Shown here: one piece after another, positions 29,046 through 39,662 of the stretch | How positions within the stretch are numbered: position 1 is the first letter of the stretch | How the letters are laid out: the number at the start of each line of letters is the position of its first letter | Source of the DNA: Hyphomicrobium zavarzinii ATCC 27496 | GTDB lineage: Bacteria; Pseudomonadota; Alphaproteobacteria; Rhizobiales; Hyphomicrobiaceae | DNA length: 64,000 nt | Reading direction: 5' to 3' | NCBI RefSeq assembly: GCF_000383415.1 | Contig: NZ_KB911255.1 | Coordinates: 170,001-234,000 of the forward strand | Program-made: the position numbers and the translations under genes | Notes under the pieces: generated by a model | What the model saw: only the letters and a program-made list of their open reading frames with translations | Told to the model about the DNA's origin: nothing | Databases searched by the model: none

Positions 29046-30002
29046 TCAGGCACTTCCGATGAGAATGCCGACTGCGAAGACGATGAGGCCGCCGGCCACG
29101 ACCTCGACGGTTGCTCGCATGAACGGGGTATCCATGTAGCGGGCGCGGATCCAGGCGATGGTCCAAAGCTCGATCAGCACGACGACGGCCGCGACGCCGG
29201 TGGCGGTCCAGAAATCCGGGATCAGGTAGGGAAGCGTGTGGCCGAGGCCGCCGAGGGCGGTCATGACGCCGGTGATGGCGCCGCGAATCCATGGGTGTCC
29301 GCGGCCGGATATCAGGCCGTCATCGGCCATGGCCTCGGCAATTCCCATGGAGATGCCAGCGCCGACGGAGGCGGCCATGCCGACCAGGAAAGTCGCCCAG
29401 GTGTCGTGGGTGGCGAAGGCGGCGGCGAAAATGGGCGCCAACGTGGACACCGAGCCGTCGATCAGGCCGGTGAGACCCGGCTGAACGTACTGGAGCACGA
29501 ACGCGCGCCTCTCCGCCTGCGCTTCCTCCACACGGGTGTCCGCCGAGATGCCGGTTTCCCGAAGGCGAACGGCCAGGCTCGCGTGTTTGTCCTCGGCCGC
29601 GATCAGGTCGCCCAGGAGCTTGCGGATGGAGGCGTCGGTGGTGCGGGCAAGGATGGACCGGTAGAAGCGGCCCGTCTCCTGCTCCATGGATTCCGCCTGG
29701 GCGCGCACCTTCTCGAGCCCCAGCGGGCGAACCATCCAGATCGGATCGTGGCGTATGAATCCGCGGACATCCTGCCGGCGGATCAAGGGGATGTGGTCGC
29801 CAAATTTCTGGCGATAGAGGTCGATAAGCCAGCGGCGATGCTGGTTCTCCTCCTCCGCCATCTCCGTGAAGAGCTTGGCGGAAGCGGGATAGGTCTCCTC
29901 GAGGGCGTGGGCATACTCGGAGTAGATGCGGCCATCCTCCTCCTCGAGCGCGATGGCAAGCGCCAGCACCTCCCGCTCGTCCAGATCCTCGAACCTGCGC
30001 AT
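29046..30002 (-). CDS. mbfA: MbfA, ferritin-like/VIT1 iron exporter
   Basis: Membrane-bound ferritin-like protein of 318 residues. An N-terminal di-iron rubrerythrin-like domain (about 1-150) has Glu ligands in EEEDGRIYSEY and AEEENQHRRWL. A CCC1/VIT1-type transporter domain with about five membrane segments follows (about 170-318). In rhizobia MbfA exports iron and protects against peroxide, and is repressed by Irr at low iron. A sequence matching the Irr iron-control element sits just upstream. The ATG chosen gives the family's length; the frame is open further upstream without homology. Confidence 0.92.
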   Translation of the reverse strand: MRRFEDLDEREVLALAIALEEEDGRIYSEYAHALEETYPASAKLFTEMAEEENQHRRWLIDLYRQKFGDHIPLIRRQDVRGFIRHDPIWMVRPLGLEKVRAQAESMEQETGRFYRSILARTTDASIRKLLGDLIAAEDKHASLAVRLRETGISADTRVEEAQAERRAFVLQYVQPGLTGLIDGSVSTLAPIFAAAFATHDTWATFLVGMAASVGAGISMGIAEAMADDGLISGRGHPWIRGAITGVMTALGGLGHTLPYLIPDFWTATGVAAVVVLIELWTIAWIRARYMDTPFMRATVEVVAGGLIVFAVGILIGSA

Positions 30003-30026
30003 GAACTGCCCCTTTTTGCCCAAATA

Positions 30027-30046
30027 GTTTAGAATAATTCTAATTA
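30027..30046 (-). promoter_or_regulatory. Irr-type iron control element upstream of mbfA
   Basis: GTTTAGAATAATTCTAATTA contains the palindrome TTAGAATAATTCTAA, very close to the rhizobial iron control element TTTAGAA-N3-TTCTAAA. It lies 25 bases before the mbfA start, in an AT-rich island of GC-rich DNA. Confidence 0.78.
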
Positions 30047-30185
30047 ATAGAGCTATGCGATGCAAGGGCGCGAGACCCGGCGCGACACTCCGCCGAGGCC
30101 CGGATTTTCGCCGATTTTGGGAAAAGCGACGCGGTCCGCGCCCCAAGCTTGTGAGACCCAAGCGCGAGGTGATAAGGACGCGCGC

Positions 30186-31988
<1,803 letters not shown>

Positions 31989-32158
31989 CGCAGACGCGGG
32001 ACCAACAATTTCTGACGTGTGTCTGGGCCCCGGCCGTCCGTGCGTAGCGTGGCTTCGCCATGACGCCGGGATAACGGCCTAGCCCCGATGCAGGCCGATC
32101 CAGCCACACTACGATCGCATTCAACGCCAACTCGATAGACACCTAGAAAGGATATCTC

Positions 32159-32275
32159 ATGCCCACGATGACCGATCAGCGCCGCAAGAAGATCCAGGCT
32201 CGCCAGCGCAAGGCCAAGAACGCGCTGAAGCGCGAAGCCAAGGCGACCAAGCGCGCGCGCAACAAGGCGAAGTAA
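32159..32275 (+). CDS. 38-residue highly basic small protein
   Basis: ATG preceded by AAAGGA at a good distance, then 38 codons ending in TAA. The protein is mostly Lys, Arg, Ala and Gln (MPTMTDQRRKKIQARQRKAK, then a similar tail ending NKAK), predicted as one charged helix. It is followed within 80 bases by a strong terminator. A clean ribosome site, its own terminator and strong codon bias support a real gene. It may bind RNA or DNA, but no function is known to me. Confidence 0.65.
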   Translation: MPTMTDQRRKKIQARQRKAKNALKREAKATKRARNKAK

Positions 32276-32354
32276 GGCGAGGGCTCGCTCGCAGACGACG
32301 GCCTCGCGCGAGCGGGCAGGTCGGCGGGGGCCACGAGGCTCTAGCGAATGAAAA

Positions 32355-32383
32355 CGGAGGGCACCGGCCGGTGCCCTCCGTTT
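32355..32383. terminator. bidirectional terminator
   Basis: Perfect palindrome CGGAGGGCACC-GG-CCGGTGCCCTCCG (13 bp arms) with AAAA on the left and TTTG on the right. It serves the 38-residue gene and the convergent small secreted protein gene. Confidence 0.85.
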
Positions 32384-32415
32384 GCGTTAGGTGGCCATGA
32401 TCGAAGCGTGTGCGC

Positions 32416-32691
32416 TCAATCCCAGCGGCGCGTGAGACGGCGGACCTGGGGCATATCGAACACGTCGAAATAAGGGCTGGTGCCGGGCGCATAGTCTTCG
32501 GCGTATTTGTAGCCGCCATCGCACCAGGGATTGCCATAATAGCCGTAGGGGCCATTGTAAGGCTTGCAGTCGCGTGCGACCTCGCGATCGCGAACCGGCT
32601 TGCGCTTGCCGTGGGCAAAGGCGTCGGCCGGCGTCATGGCGAAGGCGGCAATGCCAAGCGCGGCGATTGTCAGCAGCGGTTTCAGGGTCAT
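32416..32691 (-). CDS. small secreted protein, unknown
   Basis: A 91-residue protein with a signal peptide (MTLKPLLTIAALGIAAFAMTPADAFA). The mature part is basic and then tyrosine/glycine-rich (PYNGPYGYYGNPWCDGGYKY), with two cysteines. Found as an unassigned periplasmic protein type in Rhizobiales. The start is chosen at the ATG beginning the signal peptide, preceded by GAGCCCC. Probably monocistronic. Confidence 0.65.
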   Translation of the reverse strand: MTLKPLLTIAALGIAAFAMTPADAFAHGKRKPVRDREVARDCKPYNGPYGYYGNPWCDGGYKYAEDYAPGTSPYFDVFDMPQVRRLTRRWD

Positions 32692-32918
32692 GGGGCTCGG
32701 CTCCTGTCGGAAAGCACTTGCTCGGTATTTGGTACCCACCGGCTGATTACGCAAGAAACGGGTCAGGGCATTCCTGAGGTTTGCTTCCTACCTGTGACCA
32801 TTAAAGCGCGTTCGATTCGGACGGACGCGCGAGTTTTCTCGATTTACTCGAAGTGACGATACCTGACGATTGGCCTGAACCGGCGCGAGCCCCCGTGGAT
32901 CGCGCCGGTCGTGGTCTG

Positions 32919-34199
32919 TCACTCGGCCGCGGTATCGAACGCGTCGCTCTCGATCATGGGCAGCGTCAGCGCGTCGATCTCGTCGAGCGCCTTGCCAGCG
33001 ATGCCCTGCACGTCGCCGTACATGCCGACGGTGGCTTCGATCACGCCTTTGATCTGCGCCTCGCGCTTGGCCCAGAGCCGGGTCATGGCCTTGCGCTCGC
33101 GATCGAGGTCGGCCTGCATGTCCGAGAACTTCTCGACGATCGCCTCCACGCGATGGCGGAAGCGTGGGCCGGTGAGGTACTCGTAGACCAGCTCCATCTT
33201 GGTCTGCTGGCCCTCCTTCGAGTGGCGCGCGGCGGCAAGCTCGACCAGCGACTGGCGGAGCGCGATGGCTACGGGAATGGCGCAACGCGAATCCGTGACC
33301 CAGATGCCGTCGATCAGATCGAACGTATCGACACCCTTCGGCAGCGCGTTGGAGACGAGGAGCGCGATCTCGGCCTTGGCGGCGCGCTGGTCGCCGCGCA
33401 GCTTGGCGAGCCAGCCGTCGCTCCAGTTCTTCGTGCGCTTCGATTCCCATAGGATGGTGCCGCACGGCTGATCGAGCGGGCCCATGACCCGCTGCAGCAC
33501 GTCGCCGCCAAACTCTCCCTTCGGGACCGCCTCGATGAGATCGCGGGGGAACTTGCCGCGCAGCGTCTTCTCGAGCTCGAGCTCGAGGGCTTCGCCCTGG
33601 AGTTGCTGCGAGCCCTGCTCGGCCTTGCGCTTCAAGTCCTCGATCTGGCGCTGCATGGAGGAGATCTGCTCCTCCTTTTCGAGGACGCGCAGCTTCAGGG
33701 CCTCCTCGGCTTCGAGCTTCGCTTTCTGGCGCACGTCTCCCAGCGAGTCCTGCACGCGCTTCTCGATGGTCAAATCCATCTCGCGCTTGGCGTCGTCCAG
33801 CTCGCGTTGCTTGCGGATGAGGTCCGCCTGCGCCTTCTGCGCTTCGGCGAGCTTGCCGTCGCGCTCGCGCAGGACCTCCTGGAGATCCTGGAGCTGCTTG
33901 TTCTTCTGGTCCATGTCGGAGGCGACGAGGAGTTTCGCCTTCTTGGTCTCCTCGGCGGCGATGCGCTCCCGCTCGGCCTGGACGCGGGTGGCGACCTGCT
34001 CGGCAATGGCGGCCTTCTCCTTCGCGAGGGCCGCCTGCTGGTTGCGGATCTCCGCTTCGCGCCTGGCGACCTCGGCATCCTTCTCGGCGAGCGCCTGCTC
34101 GAACTTCCTGCGCGTCGCTTGGATGATCGGCGCGGCGAGCTGTTCCGTGAGCTTGATCTCGGTGCTGCAGCTCGGACATTTGATGGCGGGCTCGGTCAT
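32919..34199 (-). CDS. DUF2130 coiled-coil protein
   Basis: A 426-residue protein. It begins with a CPSC motif (about residues 8-11), followed by a long coiled coil rich in E, K, A and Q (about 30-215) and then the DUF2130 domain. That domain includes GTILWESKRTKNWSDGWLAK (about 250-270), whose E-x-K resembles a PD-(D/E)XK nuclease core. The domain's function is not established; an association with DNA is my inference from the motif. Monocistronic. Confidence 0.85.
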   Translation of the reverse strand: MTEPAIKCPSCSTEIKLTEQLAAPIIQATRRKFEQALAEKDAEVARREAEIRNQQAALAKEKAAIAEQVATRVQAERERIAAEETKKAKLLVASDMDQKNKQLQDLQEVLRERDGKLAEAQKAQADLIRKQRELDDAKREMDLTIEKRVQDSLGDVRQKAKLEAEEALKLRVLEKEEQISSMQRQIEDLKRKAEQGSQQLQGEALELELEKTLRGKFPRDLIEAVPKGEFGGDVLQRVMGPLDQPCGTILWESKRTKNWSDGWLAKLRGDQRAAKAEIALLVSNALPKGVDTFDLIDGIWVTDSRCAIPVAIALRQSLVELAAARHSKEGQQTKMELVYEYLTGPRFRHRVEAIVEKFSDMQADLDRERKAMTRLWAKREAQIKGVIEATVGMYGDVQGIAGKALDEIDALTLPMIESDAFDTAAE

Positions 34200-34432
34200 G
34201 CCGTCCTTTCGATGCTTTCGAGTTCAATACGGATTCGCGAATCCGAATCCCTCGCGGGCCTCTCGGGGAGGCTCACTTAGGCGCGGCTGCCGACGCAACC
34301 GGTCAGATGATTTCGCGAGTCGATGTTCTCTAAATGTTCTCACCCTTTCCCCTGCCGGTCAACAGCAATCTTCGGGGAAGTGGCGGATACAAGCGAAGGC
34401 GCCGCCGCGGCCAGCGCCTTCGATTTGCTGCG

Positions 34433-34813
34433 TTACTTGCCGCGCTTGGCCAGCCATTCCTTCATAAAGGCGATCTCCGCTGTCTGGGCTTTGACGACCT
34501 CCTCGGCGAGTTTCCGCACCTCGGGGTCCTTGCCGTATTTCAGGACGACCTCGGCCATGTCGATCGCGCCCTGATGGTGGGGGATCATGCCGCGCATGAA
34601 GTCCACGTCGGCGTCGCCGGTCAGCGGGATCGACATCCCCGCGTGCATCTTGGCGTTCACGGCCTCGAAGGCTTTCGCCGCGTCGTTTGCGGGTTGGGCG
34701 GCGGTCTCAGCGTGATGGTGCTCGTGCCCCGCGTGCGGGTCTTCGGCCCGGGCGTAAAGCGGCAGGGCGACGGCCGTCAGGGCTGCGAGGGGAATAGCGA
34801 GAAGATGCTTCAT
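34433..34813 (-). CDS. DUF305 family periplasmic protein
   Basis: A 126-residue exported protein with a signal peptide ending ARA, a histidine-rich linker ([10 protein letters not shown]) and the DUF305 signature [20 protein letters not shown]. The family is ferritin-like in fold and is often encoded beside copper-resistance genes; a copper ATPase and a CsoR-like regulator are within 5 kb. The His-rich linker suggests metal binding. The open frame upstream crosses the AKR gene in another frame and is not coding. Confidence 0.87.
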   Translation of the reverse strand: MKHLLAIPLAALTAVALPLYARAEDPHAGHEHHHAETAAQPANDAAKAFEAVNAKMHAGMSIPLTGDADVDFMRGMIPHHQGAIDMAEVVLKYGKDPEVRKLAEEVVKAQTAEIAFMKEWLAKRGK

Positions 34814-34878
34814 CAGGGCTCCCAAGTTTAGGCCGCTCTCTCCGCGGCGCATGCGAAAGGTTATGCAGGTCGTGGCGA

Positions 34879-35871
34879 TCAACGATTGACGACGGTCATC
34901 ATCGCCTCGGGGTAGCGGGTGCCGGAGGCGGCGCCCGCAGGGAAGGCGGCTTCGATCTCCGCGAGTTCGCCAGCCGTGAGCGTGATGTCGGCGGCGCGCG
35001 CATTTTCCTCCAGGTATTTGCGGCGCTTGGTGCCGAACAGGGGCACGACGAACTCGTCCCTGCCGAGCAGCCACGCGAGCGCCAGCTCCGAGGGCGTGAC
35101 GCCTTTTGCGGCAGCGATTTCGCGCACCTTGCCGACGAGCTTCAGGTTCTTGGCGAAGTTCTCGCCGGTGAAGCGAGGGCTGGTGCGGCGGTAGTCGGCC
35201 GGCTCGAAATCGTCGGGGCTCTTGATGGCGCCGGTCAGGAAGCCGCGGCCGAGAGGGCTGTAGGCGACGAAGCCGATGCCGAGCTTGCGGCAGGCTTCCA
35301 GGATGCCGTCCTCCTCGGGATCGCGCGTCCACAGCGAGTACTCGGTCTGCACGGCCGTGATGGGATGCACCTTGTGAGCGCGGGCGATGGTCTCCGCGGA
35401 GGCCTCGCTCAGTCCGATGTGGCGGACCTTGCCTGCTTTCACCAGCTCGGCCATGGCGCCGACGGTCTCCTCGATCGGCGTCGCGGGGTCCACGCGGTGC
35501 TGATAGTAGAGATCGATATGATCGACGCCGAGGCGTTGGAGGCTGCCTTCGACGGATTTCCTCACGTACTCCGGCCTTCCGTCGATGCCGCGCGCGGCTG
35601 GGTTCTTCGGATCGCGCACGATGCCAAACTTGGTGGCAAGGAAGACGCGGTCGCGCTTGCCCGCGAGCGCGCGGCCCAAGAGCTCCTCGTTGGTGTGAGG
35701 CCCGTACATGTCGGCGGTGTCGAGGAAAGTGATACCGAGCTCGATCGCTCTGTGAATGGTGGCGATCGACTCCGCGTCGTCGCGCTGGCCGTAGAAGTCG
35801 GTCATGCCCATGCAGCCGAGTGCGAGTGCGGAGACTTCCGGCCCGTTGGGGCCGAGCTTGCGGGTTTTCAT
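34879..35871 (-). CDS. aldo/keto reductase
   Basis: A 330-residue NADPH-dependent (beta/alpha)8-barrel oxidoreductase of the AKR13-like group. The catalytic tetrad can be seen: Asp and Tyr in DTADMYGPH (about 52-57), Lys in ATKFG (about 80) and His in YYQHRVD (about 125). Substrates are usually aldehydes or methylglyoxal. The gene is 65 bases upstream of the DUF305 gene on the same strand, so they could share a transcript. Confidence 0.92.
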   Translation of the reverse strand: MKTRKLGPNGPEVSALALGCMGMTDFYGQRDDAESIATIHRAIELGITFLDTADMYGPHTNEELLGRALAGKRDRVFLATKFGIVRDPKNPAARGIDGRPEYVRKSVEGSLQRLGVDHIDLYYQHRVDPATPIEETVGAMAELVKAGKVRHIGLSEASAETIARAHKVHPITAVQTEYSLWTRDPEEDGILEACRKLGIGFVAYSPLGRGFLTGAIKSPDDFEPADYRRTSPRFTGENFAKNLKLVGKVREIAAAKGVTPSELALAWLLGRDEFVVPLFGTKRRKYLEENARAADITLTAGELAEIEAAFPAGAASGTRYPEAMMTVVNR

Positions 35872-36223
35872 GTGAGCTCCATGGCGTTCAAATTTGCGTT
35901 GGGCCGCAGCGAATATGGGGGCCGGATGCCTCCGGCAAAGCCCCTCTCAGGGGCCGAAAGGCCAGTGTGGACGCCGTCCATCAGCCTGCCCACCAAGTGT
36001 TTCCCGACATGATTGCCGTTCAGTCCGGCTATATGTGCAACATATCCCGATGATCATTGCCTCATCTGACCTTGTTAAAGTGTCGCACACGCTGGCTGAA
36101 TTGCTCTGCACTGAGAGTGACCGACGCGTGGCCGGGCTCGCTCGTTTTCGTCGCGTTTGGCTGGAGGCCTCCGGTGCGCGAATGCCCAGAAGGGCAAGGC
36201 AACCATACTTGGGAGACGAAACG
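35872..36223 (+). other. intergenic region, no gene seen
   Basis: About 350 bases between divergent genes. No convincing reading frame, hairpin or repeat. It must hold promoters for the reductase and the EF-hand gene. The latter has a GGGAGACGAAACG ribosome region. Confidence 0.4.
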
Positions 36224-36523
36224 ATGAGGAAAGTACTTCTGATTGCAGCAGCGGCGATGATCCCGGCCTCTGCGGCTCTGGCCGATTGGGCAAGCAGCTT
36301 CAAGACCCTCGACACCGACGGCAACGGCCGGATCAGCCGTACCGAATACGAAGCCAACGTAGCGAAGCTGAAGCTCGATCCGGCGCCGACCTTTACGGCA
36401 ATGGATGCCGACGTGAACAACGGCGTCGACGAGGACGAATGGGCCGCTGCGGAGAAGATGGCGAAGGCCTTCCCCGTGTCGTGCAAGTCGTCCGGCGAAT
36501 CCTGGTGCCCCAAGCAGTACTGA
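36224..36523 (+). CDS. small periplasmic EF-hand protein
   Basis: A 99-residue protein with a signal peptide ending ALA (about residue 20), then an EF-hand calcium loop DTDGNGRISRTEYE (about 31-44). A second, less regular loop follows (DADVNNGVDEDEWA, about 65-78). Two cysteines near the C-terminus (SCKSSGESWCPK) may form a disulfide. Probably a calcium- (or lanthanide-) binding periplasmic protein. EF-hand loops can bind lanthanides, but nothing here shows that directly. Confidence 0.75.
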   Translation: MRKVLLIAAAAMIPASAALADWASSFKTLDTDGNGRISRTEYEANVAKLKLDPAPTFTAMDADVNNGVDEDEWAAAEKMAKAFPVSCKSSGESWCPKQY

Positions 36524-36854
36524 TACGTTCGTACGCTCAGACCTAACCCGAAACCCGGCAGGCAACTTCCGGGTTTCGGAGACGCTGTGGCGGCGACGGC
36601 CGGTCTGGCCGGCCACTTCGAGACACGTGACGCACTCGGCAACGGCGTCATGCGCTGGATCGATGTGGAGCGGCAGGCGGGCGGGTGCGTCATGCACTGT
36701 CGATCACTCTCACACTCGGCTTGGTTAGAGCCTCGCGTCCGCGGCGGGATGTGAGGTGGGGCGCCCGTTCGCATAAGCGGGGTGCGGGCGCAGGCGCCCC
36801 TTTCTGCCGAGCGCCGCTACGTTGCGAAGTCTGCCCCTGCCAAGCGGCCGGCAT
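36524..36854 (+). other. intergenic region with hairpin
   Basis: About 330 bases between convergent genes. It contains a perfect 11-bp stem (CCGAAACCCGG at 36548 and its complement at 36569) 24 bases after the EF-hand gene. This may stabilise or end its mRNA, though no T-run follows. No gene recognised in the rest. Confidence 0.45.
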
Positions 36855-39242
36855 TCATAGCTCCACGCGGTTCAAGCGCAGCGCGTTTGCGACCACGCTG
36901 AACGATGACAGCGACATCGCAGCGGCTGCGATCATCGGCGAGAGAAGCACGCCGAGGACGGGATAGAGAACGCCCGCTGCGATCGGCACGCCGGCCGCGT
37001 TGTAAACGAAGGCAAAGAACAGGTTCTGGCGGATGTTGGCCATCGTGGCCGCGGAAAGTGCGCGGGCGCGCACGATGCCGTTGAGGTCGCCTTTGACCAG
37101 TGTGACGCCCGCGCTTTCCATGGCGACGTCTGTTCCGGTACCCATGGCGATGCCGACATCGGCTGCGGCGAGCGCCGGGGCGTCATTGGTGCCGTCTCCT
37201 GCCATCGCCACGATGCGCCCTTCCCGCCGCAAGCGTTCGACGACCTTGCTCTTGTCCTCGGGCAGCACCTCCGCCTCGACATTCGCGATGCCGAGCGTGC
37301 GTGCGACCGCCTCGGCCGTCGTGCGCTGATCACCCGTCAGCATCACGACGCGGATGCCGGCGGCCTTCAGCGCGGCGATGGCCGCGGGCGTGGTGGGCTT
37401 GATGGGATCTGCGATAGCGATGAGGCCCGCCGCCTTGCCGTCGATGGCGACGAAGATGGCTGTTGCGCCTTCGCGGCGCAGCTCGTCCGCCGTCGCGTCG
37501 AGGCTTCGCGTGTCGATCCCGGCATCCGCCATGATCCTGACGTTGCCGATGACGATCTGGCGGCCTTCGACCTTGCCGACGACGCCCTTGCCGACGGGGC
37601 TGTCGAAGCCCTGGGGCTCGGTGAGGGCGAGGCCGCGCTCCCCGGCGGCGGCGACAATGGCCGAAGCAAGCGGATGCTCGCTGCCGCGCTCGAGGCTCGC
37701 AGCAAGACGCAGGAGGTCGAGCTCTGCTACGCCGTTCGCGGGGCGGATGGCGACGACGCGCGGCTTGCCCTCCGTCAGCGTGCCGGTCTTGTCGACGAGC
37801 AGCGTGTCGACCTTCTCCATGCGCTCCAAGGCCTCGGCGTTCTTGATCAGCACGCCGGACTTTGCGCCGCGCCCGACGCCGACCATGATGGACATGGGCG
37901 TGGCGAGGCCGAGCGCGCAGGGGCAGGCGATGATGAGCACTGAGACCGCCGCGATGAGACCATAGGTGAGCTTGGGCTCGGGACCCCAGATCGACCAGGC
38001 CGCGAAGGCCAGCAGCGAAACGAGGATGACGGCCGGGACGAACCAGGCCGAGACCTGATCCACCAGCCGCTGGATCGGCGCGCGGCTGCGCTGGGCGTCG
38101 GCCACCATCTGCACGATGCGGGCGAGCACGGTGTCGCGTCCCACCTTATCGGCCCGCATGACGAAGCCGCCGGATTGATTGGTGGTGCCGCCGATGACGG
38201 CATCACCGATGGTCTTGGTCACGGGCATGGATTCGCCGGTCACCATGGATTCATCGATGGCGCTACGGCCTTCGAGGATCTCGCCGTCGACGGGGATGTG
38301 CTCGCCGGGGCGCACGCGCAGGCGATCGCCGGAGGCGACCTGATCGAGGTCGATGTCCTCGTCGGCGCCGTCGGAGCGGATGCGGCGTGCCTTCTTGGGG
38401 GAAAGGTTGAGGAGCGCGCGAATGGCGCCGCTGGTCTTGTCGCGGGCGCGCAGCTCCAGTACCTGGCCGACGAGCACGAGCACGGTGATGACGGCTGCTG
38501 CCTCGAAGTAGACGGCGACCGATCCATCATGCTCGCGCATCGAGGCAGGGAATAGGCCGGGCCAGAGCGTGCCGACGATGCTGTAAATCCATGCCACGCC
38601 CGTGCCAATGGCGATGAGCGTGAACATGTTGAGGTGGCGCGTCTTGATCGAGGCCCAGCCGCGCTCGAAGAACGGCCAGCCCGCCCAGAGCACGACGGGG
38701 GTGGCGAGCGCGAGCTGGATCCAGTTGGAATTCTGCCGGCCGATCCAGTGATGGAGCCCGGTGAGATGGCCGCCCATTTCGAGGGCGAAGACGGGGAGCG
38801 TGAGGGCGAGCGCGAACCATAGCCGCCGCGTCATGTCGGCGAGCTCTGCGTTCGGCACATCGTCGGCGGTCGCGACCTCGGGCTCGAGCGCCATGCCGCA
38901 GATCGGGCAGGAGCCGGGGCCGACTTGGCGAATTTCCGGATGCATGGGGCAGGTGTAGATCGCGCCAGGTTCTACCGGTTCGGGCTCCTTGGGGGGCTCG
39001 AGATATTTCTGCGGGTCGGCCGCGAACTTCTCGCGGCAGCGCGCCGCGCAGAAATAGTAGGTGTGCCCTGCGTGGGTTTGCTGGTGCTTGGCCGTCTTGG
39101 GATCGACGGTCATGCCGCAGACGGGGTCTTTGACGCCCTCGGATGCCTGTGCGCCGTGATCATGATGATGAGGCTTGGCCGCGTGACCGGGCGCGTTGTG
39201 CTGGCAGCAGCACCCCTGTTTCGGCGTTTCCTGCTGGGTCAT
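36855..39242 (-). CDS. copA: copper-translocating P-type ATPase
   Basis: Heavy-metal (P1B) pump of 795 residues. Instead of a classical HMA domain the N-terminus has a Cys/His-rich stretch ([21 protein letters not shown]), a YHS domain ([10 protein letters not shown]...[12 protein letters not shown], about 38-80) and a heavy-metal-binding motif ([11 protein letters not shown]...CPICGM). Then come the membrane core with the ion site CPC ([13 protein letters not shown], about 450), the phosphorylation site DKTGTLTEG, and [11 protein letters not shown]. The domain set is typical of copper/silver ATPases. It diverges from a CsoR-like regulator across a palindromic operator. Confidence 0.94.
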   Translation of the reverse strand: MTQQETPKQGCCCQHNAPGHAAKPHHHDHGAQASEGVKDPVCGMTVDPKTAKHQQTHAGHTYYFCAARCREKFAADPQKYLEPPKEPEPVEPGAIYTCPMHPEIRQVGPGSCPICGMALEPEVATADDVPNAELADMTRRLWFALALTLPVFALEMGGHLTGLHHWIGRQNSNWIQLALATPVVLWAGWPFFERGWASIKTRHLNMFTLIAIGTGVAWIYSIVGTLWPGLFPASMREHDGSVAVYFEAAAVITVLVLVGQVLELRARDKTSGAIRALLNLSPKKARRIRSDGADEDIDLDQVASGDRLRVRPGEHIPVDGEILEGRSAIDESMVTGESMPVTKTIGDAVIGGTTNQSGGFVMRADKVGRDTVLARIVQMVADAQRSRAPIQRLVDQVSAWFVPAVILVSLLAFAAWSIWGPEPKLTYGLIAAVSVLIIACPCALGLATPMSIMVGVGRGAKSGVLIKNAEALERMEKVDTLLVDKTGTLTEGKPRVVAIRPANGVAELDLLRLAASLERGSEHPLASAIVAAAGERGLALTEPQGFDSPVGKGVVGKVEGRQIVIGNVRIMADAGIDTRSLDATADELRREGATAIFVAIDGKAAGLIAIADPIKPTTPAAIAALKAAGIRVVMLTGDQRTTAEAVARTLGIANVEAEVLPEDKSKVVERLRREGRIVAMAGDGTNDAPALAAADVGIAMGTGTDVAMESAGVTLVKGDLNGIVRARALSAATMANIRQNLFFAFVYNAAGVPIAAGVLYPVLGVLLSPMIAAAAMSLSSFSVVANALRLNRVEL

Positions 39243-39289
39243 GACGTTTTCTCCGCCGCAAACTTTCGGACAGCCTCTCATGGGGCTCT

Positions 39290-39335
39290 ATACCCTGTGG
39301 GGGTATGTATTGACAGATATACCCCCATAGGGTAT
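39290..39335. promoter_or_regulatory. CsoR-type operator pair between copA and csoR
   Basis: ATACCCTGTGGGGGTAT (39290-39306) and ATACCCCCATAGGGTAT (39319-39335) are almost exact reverse complements of each other. Each is itself a TACCC/GGGTA palindrome. CsoR/RcnR-family repressors bind such G-tract palindromes. The position, between divergent pump and regulator genes and 10 bases before the regulator start, supports autoregulation. Confidence 0.85.
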
Positions 39336-39345
39336 CCGTCAAGGC

Positions 39346-39621
39346 ATGATGAAAGCATCGAAAGCCGCACGTCTGAAACGCCTCTCGCGCATCGAGGGAC
39401 AGGTGCGCGGGCTTGGCCGGATGGTCGAGGAGGATCGCTACTGCATCGACATCGTCACGCAGATCGCAGCGGTGAGGGCCGCGTTGCGGCGGGTCGAGGA
39501 GGACGTGCTGCGCGATCACATCTCGCATTGCGTTGCGCATGCGATGGCCAGCGGCGACGCTGCGGAGCAGAAGCAGAAAATCGAAGAGCTGATGGACGTG
39601 CTGGCGCGCAGCGCGCGCTGA
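39346..39621 (+). CDS. csoR: CsoR/RcnR-family metal-sensing repressor
   Basis: A 91-residue all-helical repressor (DUF156). It has the RLSRIEGQVRGLGRMVEEDRYCIDIVTQ signature, with Cys about 33, and then the His and Cys of HISHCV (about 58-62), giving the C-H-C copper(I) ligand set of CsoR. It would release DNA on copper binding and induce the divergent pump. Two adjacent ATG codons are possible starts. Confidence 0.9.
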   Translation: MMKASKAARLKRLSRIEGQVRGLGRMVEEDRYCIDIVTQIAAVRAALRRVEEDVLRDHISHCVAHAMASGDAAEQKQKIEELMDVLARSAR

Positions 39622-39662
39622 TCAGGGCACGTCAGGAGCGGTTTGTTTTTTCCGGGAGCGCG

